From NCBI GenBank assembly GCA_021795255.1, contig JAJYPQ010000162.1, positions 1 to 7,978 on the forward strand: a DNA stretch of 7,978 bases, written 5' to 3'. Below the pieces are notes generated by a model. It had not been told where the DNA came from and searched no databases. It saw only the letters and a list, made by a program, of their open reading frames with translations. The DNA comes from Pseudomonadota bacterium. Lineage in GTDB: Bacteria > Pseudomonadota > Gammaproteobacteria > Acidiferrobacterales > Acidiferrobacteraceae. Positions 1 through 6,214 of this stretch are shown piece after piece. Positions within the stretch are counted from its first letter, which is position 1, and the number at the start of each line of letters is the position of its first letter. The position numbers were made by a program, and so were the translations under genes.

Positions 1-1
1 G

Positions 2-595
2 CGCAATCATTTCTCGACCATCGGCATCAACGGGGTCAACGAAATGGTGCGCAACTTCAGTGGGGATACGGACAACCTTACGACCGAGGCGGGACATGCG
101 TTGGCCGTGCGGTTGCTCGACCGGATGCGCGAGAATCTGACGCGCTTTCAGGAAGAGACCGGACATATGTACAACCTCGAGGCCACGCCGGCCGAGGGGA
201 CGACCTACCGGTTTGCCCGCGAGGACCAGAAACGGTTCCCGGGCATCCTGCAGGCCGGTACATCGGAGCGGCCGTACTACACCAATTCGTCGCAGCTGCC
301 CGTGGGTTTCACTGATGACCCGTTCGAGGCCTTGGAGCGGCAGGATGTCCTGCAGAAGAAGTACACGGGCGGGACGGTGCTGCATCTCTATATGGCCGAA
401 CGGCTGTCGAGCCCCGCGGTGGCGCGTGACCTCGTGCGCCGGGCGTTCACGCGCTTCCGGTTGCCGTACCTGACCCTCACCCCGACGTTCTCGGTGTGTC
501 CGGTCCACGGCTACCTGGCAGGAGAGCATGAATACTGCCCGAAGTGCGATGAGGAGATTTTGGCCCGTAAGGGTCTCAACAGCGATGCCGCCTAA
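2..595 (+). CDS. nrdD: Anaerobic (class III) ribonucleoside-triphosphate reductase NrdD, C-terminal part, 5' truncated by window edge
   Basis: NrdD is the catalytic subunit of the oxygen-sensitive ribonucleotide reductase, reducing ribonucleotides to deoxyribonucleotides in the cytoplasm by glycyl-radical chemistry. The frame is open from the second base, and about 197 residues are visible. Recognisable family segments are FSTIGINGVNEM at the start, YYTNSSQLPVGFTDDPFEAL, and the zinc-binding end CPVHGYLAGEHEYCPKCDEE. In most homologues the same chain then runs into a glycyl-radical loop (RVxGY). Here it stops soon after CPKCDEE with LNSDAA, so this polypeptide lacks the radical glycine. That loop is encoded by the next ORF, which begins 22 bases downstream. 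Active-site residues further upstream are outside the window. The identification is firm; the oddity is the split C terminus. Confidence 0.95.
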   Translation, partial: RNHFSTIGINGVNEMVRNFSGDTDNLTTEAGHALAVRLLDRMRENLTRFQEETGHMYNLEATPAEGTTYRFAREDQKRFPGILQAGTSERPYYTNSSQLPVGFTDDPFEALERQDVLQKKYTGGTVLHLYMAERLSSPAVARDLVRRAFTRFRLPYLTLTPTFSVCPVHGYLAGEHEYCPKCDEEILARKGLNSDAA

Positions 596-617
596 GGCGG
601 CTCAAAAGGAGGTCTAT

Positions 618-782
618 ATGGCGGAAAGCCAAAAGACGCCGCTCATGAACAGCGAGCGGCAACGGTGCGAAGTTTGGACGCGCGTGATGGGTTACCATCG
701 CCCGGTGTCCGAGTTCAACCCGGGCAAAAAGAGCGAGCACGCCGAACGTGTGCATTTTGTTGAGGCGCGACTGGCATCGTGA
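618..782 (+). CDS. Small protein carrying the NrdD glycyl-radical loop (54 aa)
   Basis: This short protein contains RCEVWTRVMGYHRPVSEFN, which matches the C-terminal radical domain of class III ribonucleotide reductases. By family comparison Gly25 of RVMGY would be the residue carrying the radical, and the motif KKSEHAERVHF continues the family pattern. The start is well supported: AAAAGGAGG lies five bases before the ATG. The frame differs from nrdD (+1 relative to it), so simple readthrough of the nrdD stop would not fuse the two. The inferred role is to dock on the truncated NrdD and supply the glycine, much as YfiD patches damaged pyruvate formate-lyase. I recall separately annotated small NrdD proteins of this kind in other proteobacteria, but cannot check that here. 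The alternative is a frameshifted single gene, less likely because of the near-perfect ribosome site and conserved sequence. Confidence 0.85.
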   Translation: MAESQKTPLMNSERQRCEVWTRVMGYHRPVSEFNPGKKSEHAERVHFVEARLAS

Positions 783-789
783 TGATAAT

Positions 790-820
790 GGGGGGCGCTG
801 AAAAGCGCCTCCCCTTTTTT
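790..820 (+). terminator. Rho-independent terminator-like hairpin between the NrdD pair and nrdG
   Basis: A GC-rich stem (GGGGGGCGCT against AGCGCCTCCCC, one bulge) closes a GAAA loop and is followed at once by six T. It begins eight bases after the small ORF stop. It should reduce transcription into nrdG, giving more reductase than activase, or it marks a separate nrdG promoter. Confidence 0.85.
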
Positions 821-865
821 GTCGATGCTGCGCCGCGACATCAAGTCTGCTCGCGGAGGTAACTG

Positions 866-1573
866 ATGAATCTTGATCAAGAAAACAGCGCAGACAACCT
901 GCGCATAGGCGGTTTTACGCCTTTTACCACCATCGATTACCCGGGGTCTCTGGCCGCTGTGGTGTTTTGCCAGGGGTGCCCATGGCAGTGCGTCTATTGC
1001 CACAACGCGCATCTGGCGTCGGCTGTCGGGCCCTCCGAGCGGCCGTGGCCCCAGGTGATGGCGTTCCTGAAACAGCGCCAGGGATTGTTGGACGCCGTCG
1101 TGTTCAGTGGTGGCGAGCCGACCGCGCAATCGGCGGTGATTGGCGCCGCCCGTGAAGCGGCCATGATGGGATACCGCGTCGGGCTCCATACGGGCGGGTC
1201 GTATCCAAGGCGTCTGGCGGCCCTGCTGCCGTATGTGTCCTGGGTGGGCCTGGACGTGAAGGCGACGCTTAATGGCACGTACGCGGCGATCACGGGAGTC
1301 CGTGACAGCGAAGACCCGGTGACCCGCAGCCTCGAGCGATTGGTAGAGAGCGGTGTCGGCCACGAAGTCCGCACTACGATGACGCCCGACCTGACAGAAG
1401 ACACACTGCTATCGCTGGCGCGTGATCTCGCGCGCCGCGGTGTCCAAAACTATGCGGTTCAGGAGTGCCGGCCGGCCCAGCAAGTGGAACGGACGGTTCG
1501 GACGCCGCTGACAGCGGATGCCGAAGCCGAGATGGCCTCCCTATTTCACACGTTTGTGGTTCGTTATGTGTAA
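866..1573 (+). CDS. nrdG: Anaerobic ribonucleoside-triphosphate reductase activating protein (radical SAM)
   Basis: NrdG uses S-adenosylmethionine and a [4Fe-4S] cluster to install the glycyl radical on the reductase. The CxxxCxxC cluster motif is C38-PWQ-C42-VY-C45, with a further Cys35 just before it. The preceding GGFTPFTTIDYPG and the SAM-contact motif SGGEP (residues 81-85) are typical. At 235 residues it is longer than the E. coli enzyme (about 154) and fits the NrdG2-type activases of many proteobacteria. GGAGGT lies five bases before the chosen ATG. Its substrate here would be Gly25 of the separate small protein, alone or docked on NrdD, which is unusual for an activase. The gene lies between two terminator hairpins. 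Confidence 0.95.
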   Translation: MNLDQENSADNLRIGGFTPFTTIDYPGSLAAVVFCQGCPWQCVYCHNAHLASAVGPSERPWPQVMAFLKQRQGLLDAVVFSGGEPTAQSAVIGAAREAAMMGYRVGLHTGGSYPRRLAALLPYVSWVGLDVKATLNGTYAAITGVRDSEDPVTRSLERLVESGVGHEVRTTMTPDLTEDTLLSLARDLARRGVQNYAVQECRPAQQVERTVRTPLTADAEAEMASLFHTFVVRYV

Positions 1574-1606
1574 CCCCGCCCCGTCCTCTATAGGGCGGGG
1601 CTTTTT
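1574..1606 (+). terminator. Rho-independent terminator after nrdG
   Basis: A perfect eight-base-pair stem, CCCCGCCC against GGGCGGGG, encloses an 11-base loop and runs into CTTTTT. It starts directly after the nrdG stop codon and separates nrdG from the transporter gene. Confidence 0.93.
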
Positions 1607-1639
1607 ATTGCCCATTCTGCGGGCCGTTGGACCACGTCT

Positions 1640-2524
1640 GTGCGCCTAAAAGCCCCCATGCTGGCCCTGCTAGGCGCACAAGCCCTGTTCGCGGCCTGGG
1701 GCCTTGTAGCGCGTTCCGTGCCATTGCCAATCTGGCCGTTGGTCACCGTGATGGCCATGGCCGGTTACCTCACCACCGCTGTCCGCGCCCGATCTTGGGC
1801 CTGGCCCATTCCGCCCATGGCCTGGGGGGCCGGCATCAATCTAGCGATGGATACGGCCCTGCTGGTCCTCGCCTACAGACGGTTGCCGCTGGCCGTGGCG
1901 ATCACGCTGCACTACCTGGGGCCGCTGCTGGTGCCCTTTCTGGCTCATCGCACGCTCGGCGAACATGGCGCACGCCGGCAAATCGGTTGGGCGTTGCTGG
2001 GCGTGGGCGGCGCAGTCCTGGTGGCCGCGCCTCACTGGACCGCCCTCAACATGACGGGTGTCGCGGCCGCACTGGCGAGCGCATTCACCTTGGCCGGCAA
2101 CACCCTCTGGCAGAAACGTCGCCTGCAGGCGGCCCCGCAACCCGATCCTGCCCGCGCAGTCGCCGAGTACAATCTGGTTCTGGCCGGCGTGGCCGCGCTG
2201 GTGTGGGGGGTGAGTGACCCATCAGGGCTGGCCACGACGGGATGGGCACCGTGGGCGCTGGCAGCACTCGCCGGGATCGCTATCCAGGGGGTCGCCTTAC
2301 TCCTGTACAATACCGCCCTGGCGCGTTTGCCGGGGACCGTCGTCGCCGTCGCCAGCACCAGCGAGATCGCTTTTGTGGCCTTATTCGGGGTGGTGGTTTA
2401 CCACGAGATACTCACCCCGTTCCAGGTCCTAGGCCTAACGCTGATAGGCGGCGTTGTCTGGGCGTTGCGGCGGGCCGAGAGCCAGAAACAGCCGAATGAC
2501 AGGATTGTGCCAGAATCCGCGTAA
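1640..2524 (+). CDS. EamA/DMT-family inner-membrane transporter
   Basis: This is a strongly hydrophobic protein of 294 residues with about ten predicted membrane segments in two halves, the pattern of the drug/metabolite transporter superfamily (EamA repeats). Family-like features are AITLHYLGPLLVPFLAHRTLGE in the first half and ALARLPGTVVAVASTSEIAF...GVVVYHEILTPFQVLGLTLIGGVVWA near the end of the second. Members export amino acids and other small metabolites; the substrate cannot be told from sequence. The frame begins with GTG and has no clear Shine-Dalgarno. An in-frame ATG six codons later is an alternative start. It follows the nrdG terminator by about 30 bases, so it probably has its own weak promoter. 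The C-terminal tail after WALRRAE is short and polar. Confidence 0.88.
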   Translation: MRLKAPMLALLGAQALFAAWGLVARSVPLPIWPLVTVMAMAGYLTTAVRARSWAWPIPPMAWGAGINLAMDTALLVLAYRRLPLAVAITLHYLGPLLVPFLAHRTLGEHGARRQIGWALLGVGGAVLVAAPHWTALNMTGVAAALASAFTLAGNTLWQKRRLQAAPQPDPARAVAEYNLVLAGVAALVWGVSDPSGLATTGWAPWALAALAGIAIQGVALLLYNTALARLPGTVVAVASTSEIAFVALFGVVVYHEILTPFQVLGLTLIGGVVWALRRAESQKQPNDRIVPESA

Positions 2525-2565
2525 CACTCGCTGTTGGTCGGCCTGGACAGAGTCGTGCCGATAGG

Positions 2566-2931
2566 TCAACGATGCGCGCCAAGATGAGCAAGAAGGACCC
2601 CTTTTTGCCGCGCCCATTCCGCTTTCCCGGCCTTGAGGGCGGCTACCCCTTTCGCGTGAGCGTGCGCAATCGCTGCGATCGCATAATCCGACGTATCCAA
2701 AGCCGCTTCTATCGCGTCGTCGTCCCGTGTATTGGATGCGTAGTCACAAGCCAGATCCAAGTATTCCTCGGCCTTCGTCAGCCGCTTCAGCCCATACGGG
2801 TTCGCATCCGTGAATCATGCCGCCTACCGAGCATTATTGACGGCCACAAGCGCCTGCTCCGCGCACTCTTTAGCAAAAGTGCGGGCCTGCTCGGGGGTGA
2901 GTTGCCGGATGAGATCGTTGAGTATGGACAT
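2566..2931 (-). pseudogene. Small helical protein gene interrupted by in-frame TAG and TGA (or two tiny ORFs)
   Basis: Read leftward from ATG at 2931, the frame gives MSILNDLIRQLTPEQARTFA and continues to a 35-residue peptide ending in NNAR, then TAG, two alanine codons and TGA. The same frame then continues for about 80 coding-looking residues (TDANPYGLKRLTKAEEYLDL through ALKAGKAEWARQKG). The second piece could restart at TTG 2760, which has GAGGA five bases upstream. No clear ribosome site precedes the first ATG. The composition, an N-terminal LTPEQAR..A.ECAE segment then amphipathic alanine-rich helices, resembles small unannotated proteins often found in mobile or accessory DNA, but I cannot name a family. 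The simplest reading is a gene of about 120 codons inactivated by two stops. Reinitiation or suppression cannot be excluded. Confidence 0.5.
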
Positions 2932-3002
2932 AGTACGAAGGATATTGGCCTCTAAGGGAACGCAAGTTCGACCGAACATGAACGCCAAAAGCCTGGGCGG
3001 GA

Positions 3003-3383
3003 CTACATCGTATGGGTCTGACGATCCGATGCCAATTGGTCGCTGATATAGGACTCGATCTTGGCGCGCGCCATGTCGGCGTCCTTGGCGCTGAATTGGA
3101 TGCCGACGCCAGACGTTCGTCCGCCGACGGCATCCTGTGGCGTCACCCAGACGACACAACCAGCAATCGGCACCTTCTCCGCGGCGCCCGGAAATGTGAG
3201 CAGCACGAAAACCTCCTCGCCGAGCTTGTGAGGCTTGCGACTCGGAATAAAGAGGCCGCCACCTTTTAGAAATGGCATATAGGCCGCGTACAAGGCATTG
3301 CGATCTTTTATGACCAGCGAGAGGACACGACCTTGCGCACCCACTGCTGGGTTATCTGGCGGGGGCGTCTCTTCTATCGACAT
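3003..3383 (-). CDS. pilZ: PilZ, type IV pilus assembly PilZ-domain protein
   Basis: The protein matches the pilus-assembly PilZ proteins along its length: VLSLVIKDRNALYAAYMPFL, GGGLFIPSRKPHKLGEEVFV, and the end GVGIQFSAKD followed by DRQTHTM. These cytoplasmic proteins act with the pilus extension machinery. The RxxxR and (D/N)xSxxG residues by which other PilZ domains bind cyclic di-GMP are absent, the second being replaced by GGGLFIP, as in the founding member; direct dinucleotide binding is therefore unlikely. I start at MSIEETPP (126 residues); an in-frame ATG at 3410 would add nine residues, and neither has a strong ribosome site. It is the last gene of the leftward pilin operon, with no obvious terminator after it. 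Confidence 0.92.
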   Translation of the reverse strand: MSIEETPPPDNPAVGAQGRVLSLVIKDRNALYAAYMPFLKGGGLFIPSRKPHKLGEEVFVLLTFPGAAEKVPIAGCVVWVTPQDAVGGRTSGVGIQFSAKDADMARAKIESYISDQLASDRQTHTM

Positions 3384-3417
3384 AGGGATTACAAGCCCGA
3401 GGCGGCTCATGAGGGTC

Positions 3418-3543
3418 TTAGGTGCGCTGTTCGGCCGCGTGGTGGGCCACTAGGCGCATCATGGCCTGCACGACAGCCTGGGAGGCGTCTGGCGGGAGGG
3501 CCTTGATCAGCAGATCCCCCATCAGGTGCGTGATGGGGGGCAA
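3418..3543 (-). CDS. Possible small ORF between pilin and pilZ (34-41 aa)
   Basis: The frame reads (M)PPITHLMGDLLIKALPPDAS...AVVQAMMRLVAHHAAEQRT and stops just before pilZ, seven bases from its upstream ATG. It could start at TTG 3543 (41 residues) or ATG 3522 (34 residues). Neither has a good Shine-Dalgarno, so expression would depend on coupling to the pilin gene. The sequence looks coding (balanced, helical), but I do not recognise it. A nine-base-pair hairpin lies inside it. It could also be untranslated spacer or a gene remnant. Confidence 0.3.
   Translation of the reverse strand: MPPITHLMGDLLIKALPPDASQAVVQAMMRLVAHHAAEQRT
3516..3539 (-). promoter_or_regulatory. Perfect 9-bp hairpin in the pilin-pilZ interval
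   Basis: On the transcribed strand CCCCCATCA pairs exactly with TGATGGGGG around a six-base loop. No run of T follows in the direction of transcription, so it is not a classical terminator. Its place, about 45 bases after the pilin stop, suits an mRNA 3'-end stabiliser or partial processing/attenuation site that would leave pilin mRNA more abundant than pilZ mRNA. Confidence 0.5.
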
Positions 3544-3581
3544 CGACCGGTCGACGGGGGTGCCGTCGCCGGTCTATGTTG

Positions 3582-4067
3582 TTAACAGCCGCCAATTGTC
3601 GTTGACACACGCGGTGCTGGCGTTGAAGCCGTCGGCTCAACGTAGGTCGCGAGACATTGTTGCATGGGTGTGCCGCCCGGCGCGGTGTATGTGAAAGTGG
3701 CGGTCGGGGTCGACGCAGAGAACGTGAAGGGGAACGCTGTGCTCGCCTGGCTTGTCGCCTCCTGGAGCGCAGCGAGGATGCCTGTGCTGGTCGAATCCGG
3801 ATACCCGTACGCGGTGGTTACAGTCGATCCGTCTGGTAGGGTCACAGACCCTGTGGACGCTGTCTGACCATGGATCTCTGCCAGGGCGTGGACCATGTCC
3901 GCGGCCTCGGTCACGGACCCCGCCGTGCCGTTGACGACCGCGATGCGTGCCTGATTACTCAACCCCATGAACTTCGGCAAGGCCACGGCCGCCAAAATGC
4001 CGAGGATGATAATGACAACGACCAACTCAATGAGGGTGAAGCCGCCTTGTTGCTGTTTTGACCGCAT
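3582..4067 (-). CDS. Type IV pilin-like protein (MshA-like major or minor pilin)
   Basis: Leader MRSKQQQGG is followed by FTLIELVVVIIILGILAAV, a canonical class III signal. Prepilin peptidase should cut after Gly9, leaving Phe1 and the conserved Glu5 of the mature protein. The hydrophobic N-terminal helix continues into LPKFMGLSNQARIAVVNGTA. The rest is rich in Ser and Thr, as in surface-exposed pilin heads. Cys138 and Cys161 near the C terminus probably form the D-region disulfide. Length (161 residues) is normal for a pilin. GCGAGG lies about six bases before the ATG. The general resemblance is to MSHA-type pilins. It is 18 bases downstream of the response regulator and upstream of pilZ, so it probably belongs to the same transcript. 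A pseudopilin of a type II secretion system is the alternative, less likely beside pilZ. Confidence 0.92.
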   Translation of the reverse strand: MRSKQQQGGFTLIELVVVIIILGILAAVALPKFMGLSNQARIAVVNGTAGSVTEAADMVHALAEIHGQTASTGSVTLPDGSTVTTAYGYPDSTSTGILAALQEATSQASTAFPFTFSASTPTATFTYTAPGGTPMQQCLATYVEPTASTPAPRVSTTIGGC

Positions 4068-4085
4068 GGAAAACCTCGCAAATGT

Positions 4086-4520
4086 TTAAAGGGTGTGCCG
4101 CATCCTGGCGGCCGTGTCCGAGGACCGTGCCCATTTGGCGCTCGGTGTACTCAGGAGGGTGTTCAGGACCGCCAACAGGTGGGGTCCGTCGATGGGTTTG
4201 GGGATGTGCCACGCTGCGCCTTGGCGGAGTCCCCAGTTGATATCCGTGTCGCTATTTTTGGTCGTGCAAATAACGACAGGGATATGAGCAGTCACGGGAT
4301 TCTGGCGAATGGCGCGGGTAGCGGCGAAGCCGTCGAGCCCGGGGAGGACGATGTCCATGAGTACGAGCGCGAATGCCGGGCCGTCTGGTCGTAACAAGGC
4401 TTCAAGACCCTCCTCAGCGCTCCCGTAGGCCTCCACCGTGTAGTGGGGCGCCAGCAGTCGCTCGAGAAGATACCGTTCGGTTGGGGAGTCCTCTACGACA
4501 AGAAGATGCGGAGGTTTCAT
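4086..4520 (-). CDS. PilH-like single-domain response regulator
   Basis: A stand-alone receiver domain of 144 residues with no output domain. Visible residues are the acidic pocket (VVEDSPTE), the phospho-acceptor Asp56 in LVLMDIVLPGLDGF, Thr86/Thr87 in ICTTK, and Lys108 in HIPKPI. The stretch TTKNSDTDINWGLRQGA closely follows the PilH-type pattern TTKxxETDkvWGxRQGA of the Pil-Chp twitching-motility system. The expected role is a phosphorylated partner or phosphate sink for a CheA-like kinase controlling pili; no kinase is in the window. Its ATG overlaps the stop of the upstream binding-protein gene (ATGA), implying translational coupling, and the pilin gene follows closely. The last 20 residues (KWARSSDTAARMRHTL region) lie beyond the receiver fold. 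Confidence 0.9.
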   Translation of the reverse strand: MKPPHLLVVEDSPTERYLLERLLAPHYTVEAYGSAEEGLEALLRPDGPAFALVLMDIVLPGLDGFAATRAIRQNPVTAHIPVVICTTKNSDTDINWGLRQGAAWHIPKPIDGPHLLAVLNTLLSTPSAKWARSSDTAARMRHTL

Positions 4521-5298
4521 CGCGCACTCGCTACGGCATCGGGAGGAGCGTACCCGAGCACGCCCTCAATGAGGTGGCCGTAGCCGACATAGTGTGTGGG
4601 CCCTGGCGTTCTCCAGCCAGTAATGCGGTTCGCGACCTGCAAGCGACCCAATATTCCCGCATGCACGGCCGTCAGGAGCGCACGCACAATACTCTGGCGG
4701 AGGGCGGGCGTCAGGCGGCCAGAGATGGCAAAGCCTTGGTTGGGAAATCGACCGAGCGGCGCGACGATATGGAGCTTGCCTTGATAGTCAGCAGCCAGGC
4801 GGGTCGGGACCGCGGCGCCCAGGGCGAGGAGACTGGGATGATGTTGGGCTGCCGGAGAGGGTTCGGATAGCGGGCCAGAAGCACCATGGTCCCCAGGTTG
4901 GGGGGCGGGAGCCCGCATACCGCCTGGCCGGTCTCGAGATCGGGAATGGTGCGGACACGCTGCGCTCGCGCCACTAACGCGAACGAGAGGGCGCCGCGCG
5001 CGGCGAGGACCGGCACATAGCCGTAATACTTCTCGGCCCAGGAAATAAGTTGCGGACCGCCAAAAACGATGTCTGCACGCCGATTCCGGACCCACTGGCT
5101 GAATGTCACGAAATCGCCGGAATTACGAAACGCCACCGGCCGATGGAGGACCGTGGACAAATACCGCGCGATCGGCGCGAAGCGGGCGTGCATCTCGTTC
5201 CACGAGCCATTGGGAGCCCCGGTAATGACTAGGGGCGCGGCATAGGCCGCAGTCGCCCACAAAGCCGCCAAAGCGGCCAGAATTCGATGTTTCATCAT
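4517..5298 (-). pseudogene. PhnD-like periplasmic substrate-binding protein, disrupted by a frameshift/deletion
   Basis: The first part, from MMKHRILAALAALWATAAYA (signal peptide, cleavage near AYA-AP), reads TGAPNGSWNEMHARFAPIAR ... FSQWVRNRRADIVFGGPQL ... VCGLPPPNLGTMVLLARYPNPLRQPNIIPV, typical of phosphate/phosphite/phosphonate-type binding proteins (PhnD-like). Near 4830 the frame breaks and the homologous C terminus (VPTRLAADYQGKLHIVAPLG, FPNQGFAISGRLTP, then HYVGYGHLIEGVLGYAP) is in the -1 frame. By family comparison about ten residues also seem missing at the break, so a small deletion is more likely than a single-base sequencing slip. As written, the first frame runs to a stop at 4711. 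An in-frame ATG at 5322 is less likely than 5298/5295 because it would put charged and Trp-rich residues before the signal peptide. The original role was probably ligand sensing for the pilus regulators downstream rather than uptake, since no ABC permease genes are near. Confidence 0.8.
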
Positions 5299-5328
5299 CC
5301 AAGTCCACCAGGATCGAGGCATTGCGCC

Positions 5329-5355
5329 AGTCTAAAAGAGGTTTGGGAAATGCAA
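5329..5355 (-). promoter_or_regulatory. Candidate promoter for the leftward pilin operon
   Basis: TTGCAT and TAGACT are spaced 15 bases apart about 30 bases before the binding-protein start. The spacing is short and the match moderate, so this is weak support only. The rest of 5299-5475 holds no convincing gene on either strand. Confidence 0.22.
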
Positions 5356-5475
5356 GCGGGCGAATAGCGCCGCAAATAGGGCCCCGTTTGTTGCGTGCGG
5401 CCGGGAAAAGATCGTGTTTGATGTATCTGCTGCCATTGACGGCCCCGGGGAACCGATCTACGATCCCATCGTCAC

Positions 5476-5706
5476 CTCTCAAACGCGAGTTTGGGAGTCG
5501 CCAGCTGAGCGACTGATAAGAACAGCATCAAACGACCCGTCGGGCGCACTTTCCCGACGGGGAATGTGTGTTCGCTCGGGTCAGAAAAGCCCGGGCGCCG
5601 CACCGTCCTAGGGCTGTTCCTTCTTTTGCGTCGCGTGCGGCGATGCACGGGAGGCCAAATGGCCCTAATGACGAGAAAAAATGCCTCTCTCGCAGAGGCA
5701 TTTTTC
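5476..5706 (+). ncRNA. Structured repeat element, copy A, with its own terminator (putative small RNA)
   Basis: First of three related elements. Hairpin 1 is CTCTCAAAC/GTTTGGGAG around a GCGA tetraloop. Three bases later comes the shared core CGCCAGCTGAGCG, then AAGAACAGCATCAAA. Hairpin 2 is a perfect nine-pair stem (5536-5544 with 5553-5561) with loop CGCACTTT. Hairpin 3 pairs GTGTG (5566-5570) with CGCAC (5599-5603) outside a GCTCGGG/CCCGGGC stem. The loop of hairpin 2 also contains CGCAC, so GTGTG can pair with either, the same choice seen in copies B and C. Unlike them, no start codon with a ribosome site follows hairpin 3; about 100 bases with further stems (TAGGGC/GCCCTA) lead to the terminator at 5675-5706. 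A free RNA of about 230 nt is therefore the best reading. A leader for the ORF at 5742 is possible. No known RNA family is recognised. Confidence 0.6.
5675..5706 (+). terminator. Bidirectional terminator ending copy A
   Basis: ATGCCTCT pairs with AGAGGCAT around a CTCGC loop, flanked by six A on the left and five T on the right, the classic shape of a Rho-independent terminator working on both strands. It closes the putative RNA of copy A. Confidence 0.88.
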
Positions 5707-5741
5707 AATGGTAGTAGCAGGCGGACGCCAAGATCGCGGGG

Positions 5742-5972
5742 ATGAAACTCGCGGCGTTGGACCCGGAAAAAGTCCTACGCTTCGCAGCAATGGACCCAGC
5801 GATCGAGCCAGGGCAGAAATCGCTTTGGGATGATTTGGTAAGATACGCGCAAAAGGAATTACAAGCGCAGGAAAAAGGACTGTGCCGAGGTAACCCTTTT
5901 GGGTTACCGAAGCCGGGCTTTTTGTACAGCCTTAGGTCCGCCCATCCGCTTGGCGGTATGTCGGACAAGTGA
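5742..5972 (+). CDS. Possible small protein of unknown function (76 aa), cargo of element A
   Basis: The N-terminal 50 residues (MKLAALDPEKVLRFAAMDPA...SLWDDLVRYAQKELQAQEKG) look coding: soluble, with amphipathic helices. No family is recognised. The start is weak: only a G-rich CGCGGGG abuts the ATG. The last 23 codons overlap the 3' end of the convergent gene ending at 5904, and that part (GLPKPGFLYSLRSAHPLGG) looks less convincing. In position it corresponds to the rightward ORFs after copies B and C, but a terminator separates it from copy A. Confidence 0.33.
   Translation: MKLAALDPEKVLRFAAMDPAIEPGQKSLWDDLVRYAQKELQAQEKGLCRGNPFGLPKPGFLYSLRSAHPLGGMSDK
5889..5908. repeat. Palindromic hairpin at the convergent 3' ends
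   Basis: GGTAACCC and GGGTTACC form a perfect eight-pair stem with a TTTT loop, overlapping the stop codon of the leftward gene. It probably forms a 3'-end structure for that mRNA. The T-rich GGGCTTTTTG a few bases to the right would help only rightward termination. Confidence 0.5.
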
Positions 5973-6179
5973 TTGGTTTATTTCGTCGCGCGACATATCG
6001 CCATCTCTGGCGCAAAATTCTTCGAGCGCATCGAGAAGCCCGTCAGTCCCCGGCGTAACCTCGTGCTTCTCAAAAAGTTCGCGGCACTTTTTTTCGTACT
6101 CCGACTCTGGCGGGCTGGTCTTCTTAGCCTTTTCCCGCTTTGTCTCGTACGTCTTCTCTGTCGTGACATCCTTGAGCAT
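5904..6179 (-). CDS. Hypothetical charged protein (91 aa), leftward cargo gene
   Basis: A small hydrophilic protein. The N-terminal third is Lys/Glu-rich (TYETKREKAKKTSPPESEYE) and probably helical or disordered; the middle EVTPGTDGLLDALEEFC and the end MSRDEINQSLVRHTAKRMGG look like a small folded helical domain. No membrane segment, signal peptide or known motif is seen. A plausible promoter lies upstream (see 6215-6242), placing the transcript start about 30 bases before the ATG; the ribosome site is weak. It lies between elements A and B, convergent with the ORF at 5742. Function unknown. Confidence 0.6.
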   Translation of the reverse strand: MLKDVTTEKTYETKREKAKKTSPPESEYEKKCRELFEKHEVTPGTDGLLDALEEFCARDGDMSRDEINQSLVRHTAKRMGGPKAVQKARLR

Positions 6180-6214
6180 GATTGTGGTCCCATTCGGTTA
6201 ATTTGAATGCCGCT

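Noticed and set aside
528..617. Upstream extension of the radical-loop ORF to an ATG inside nrdD
   Set aside because: It overlaps the nrdD coding frame, its translation lacks family resemblance, and the ATG at 618 has an almost perfect ribosome site.
692..1404. Long leftward frames opposite nrdG
   Set aside because: They are shadows of a GC-rich gene: arginine- and proline-rich, low-complexity translations with no family features.
1627..2217. Rightward frame overlapping the EamA gene, and leftward frames in 1841-2358
   Set aside because: The hydrophobic ten-segment protein explains the region; the alternatives are Arg/Gly-rich artefacts.
4800..4860. Programmed -1 frameshift in the PhnD-like gene
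   Set aside because: No slippery heptamer with a following stem is evident at the break, and residues seem to be missing, which points to a deletion.
4373..4870. Rightward 165-codon frame opposite the response regulator and binding protein
   Set aside because: Both leftward proteins are recognisable families, so this frame is their shadow.
5705..5968. Leftward 87-codon frame opposite the ORF at 5742
   Set aside because: It runs over the terminator and palindrome, is Ser/Cys-rich and unlike a real protein, and would overlap the better gene at 5904-6179.
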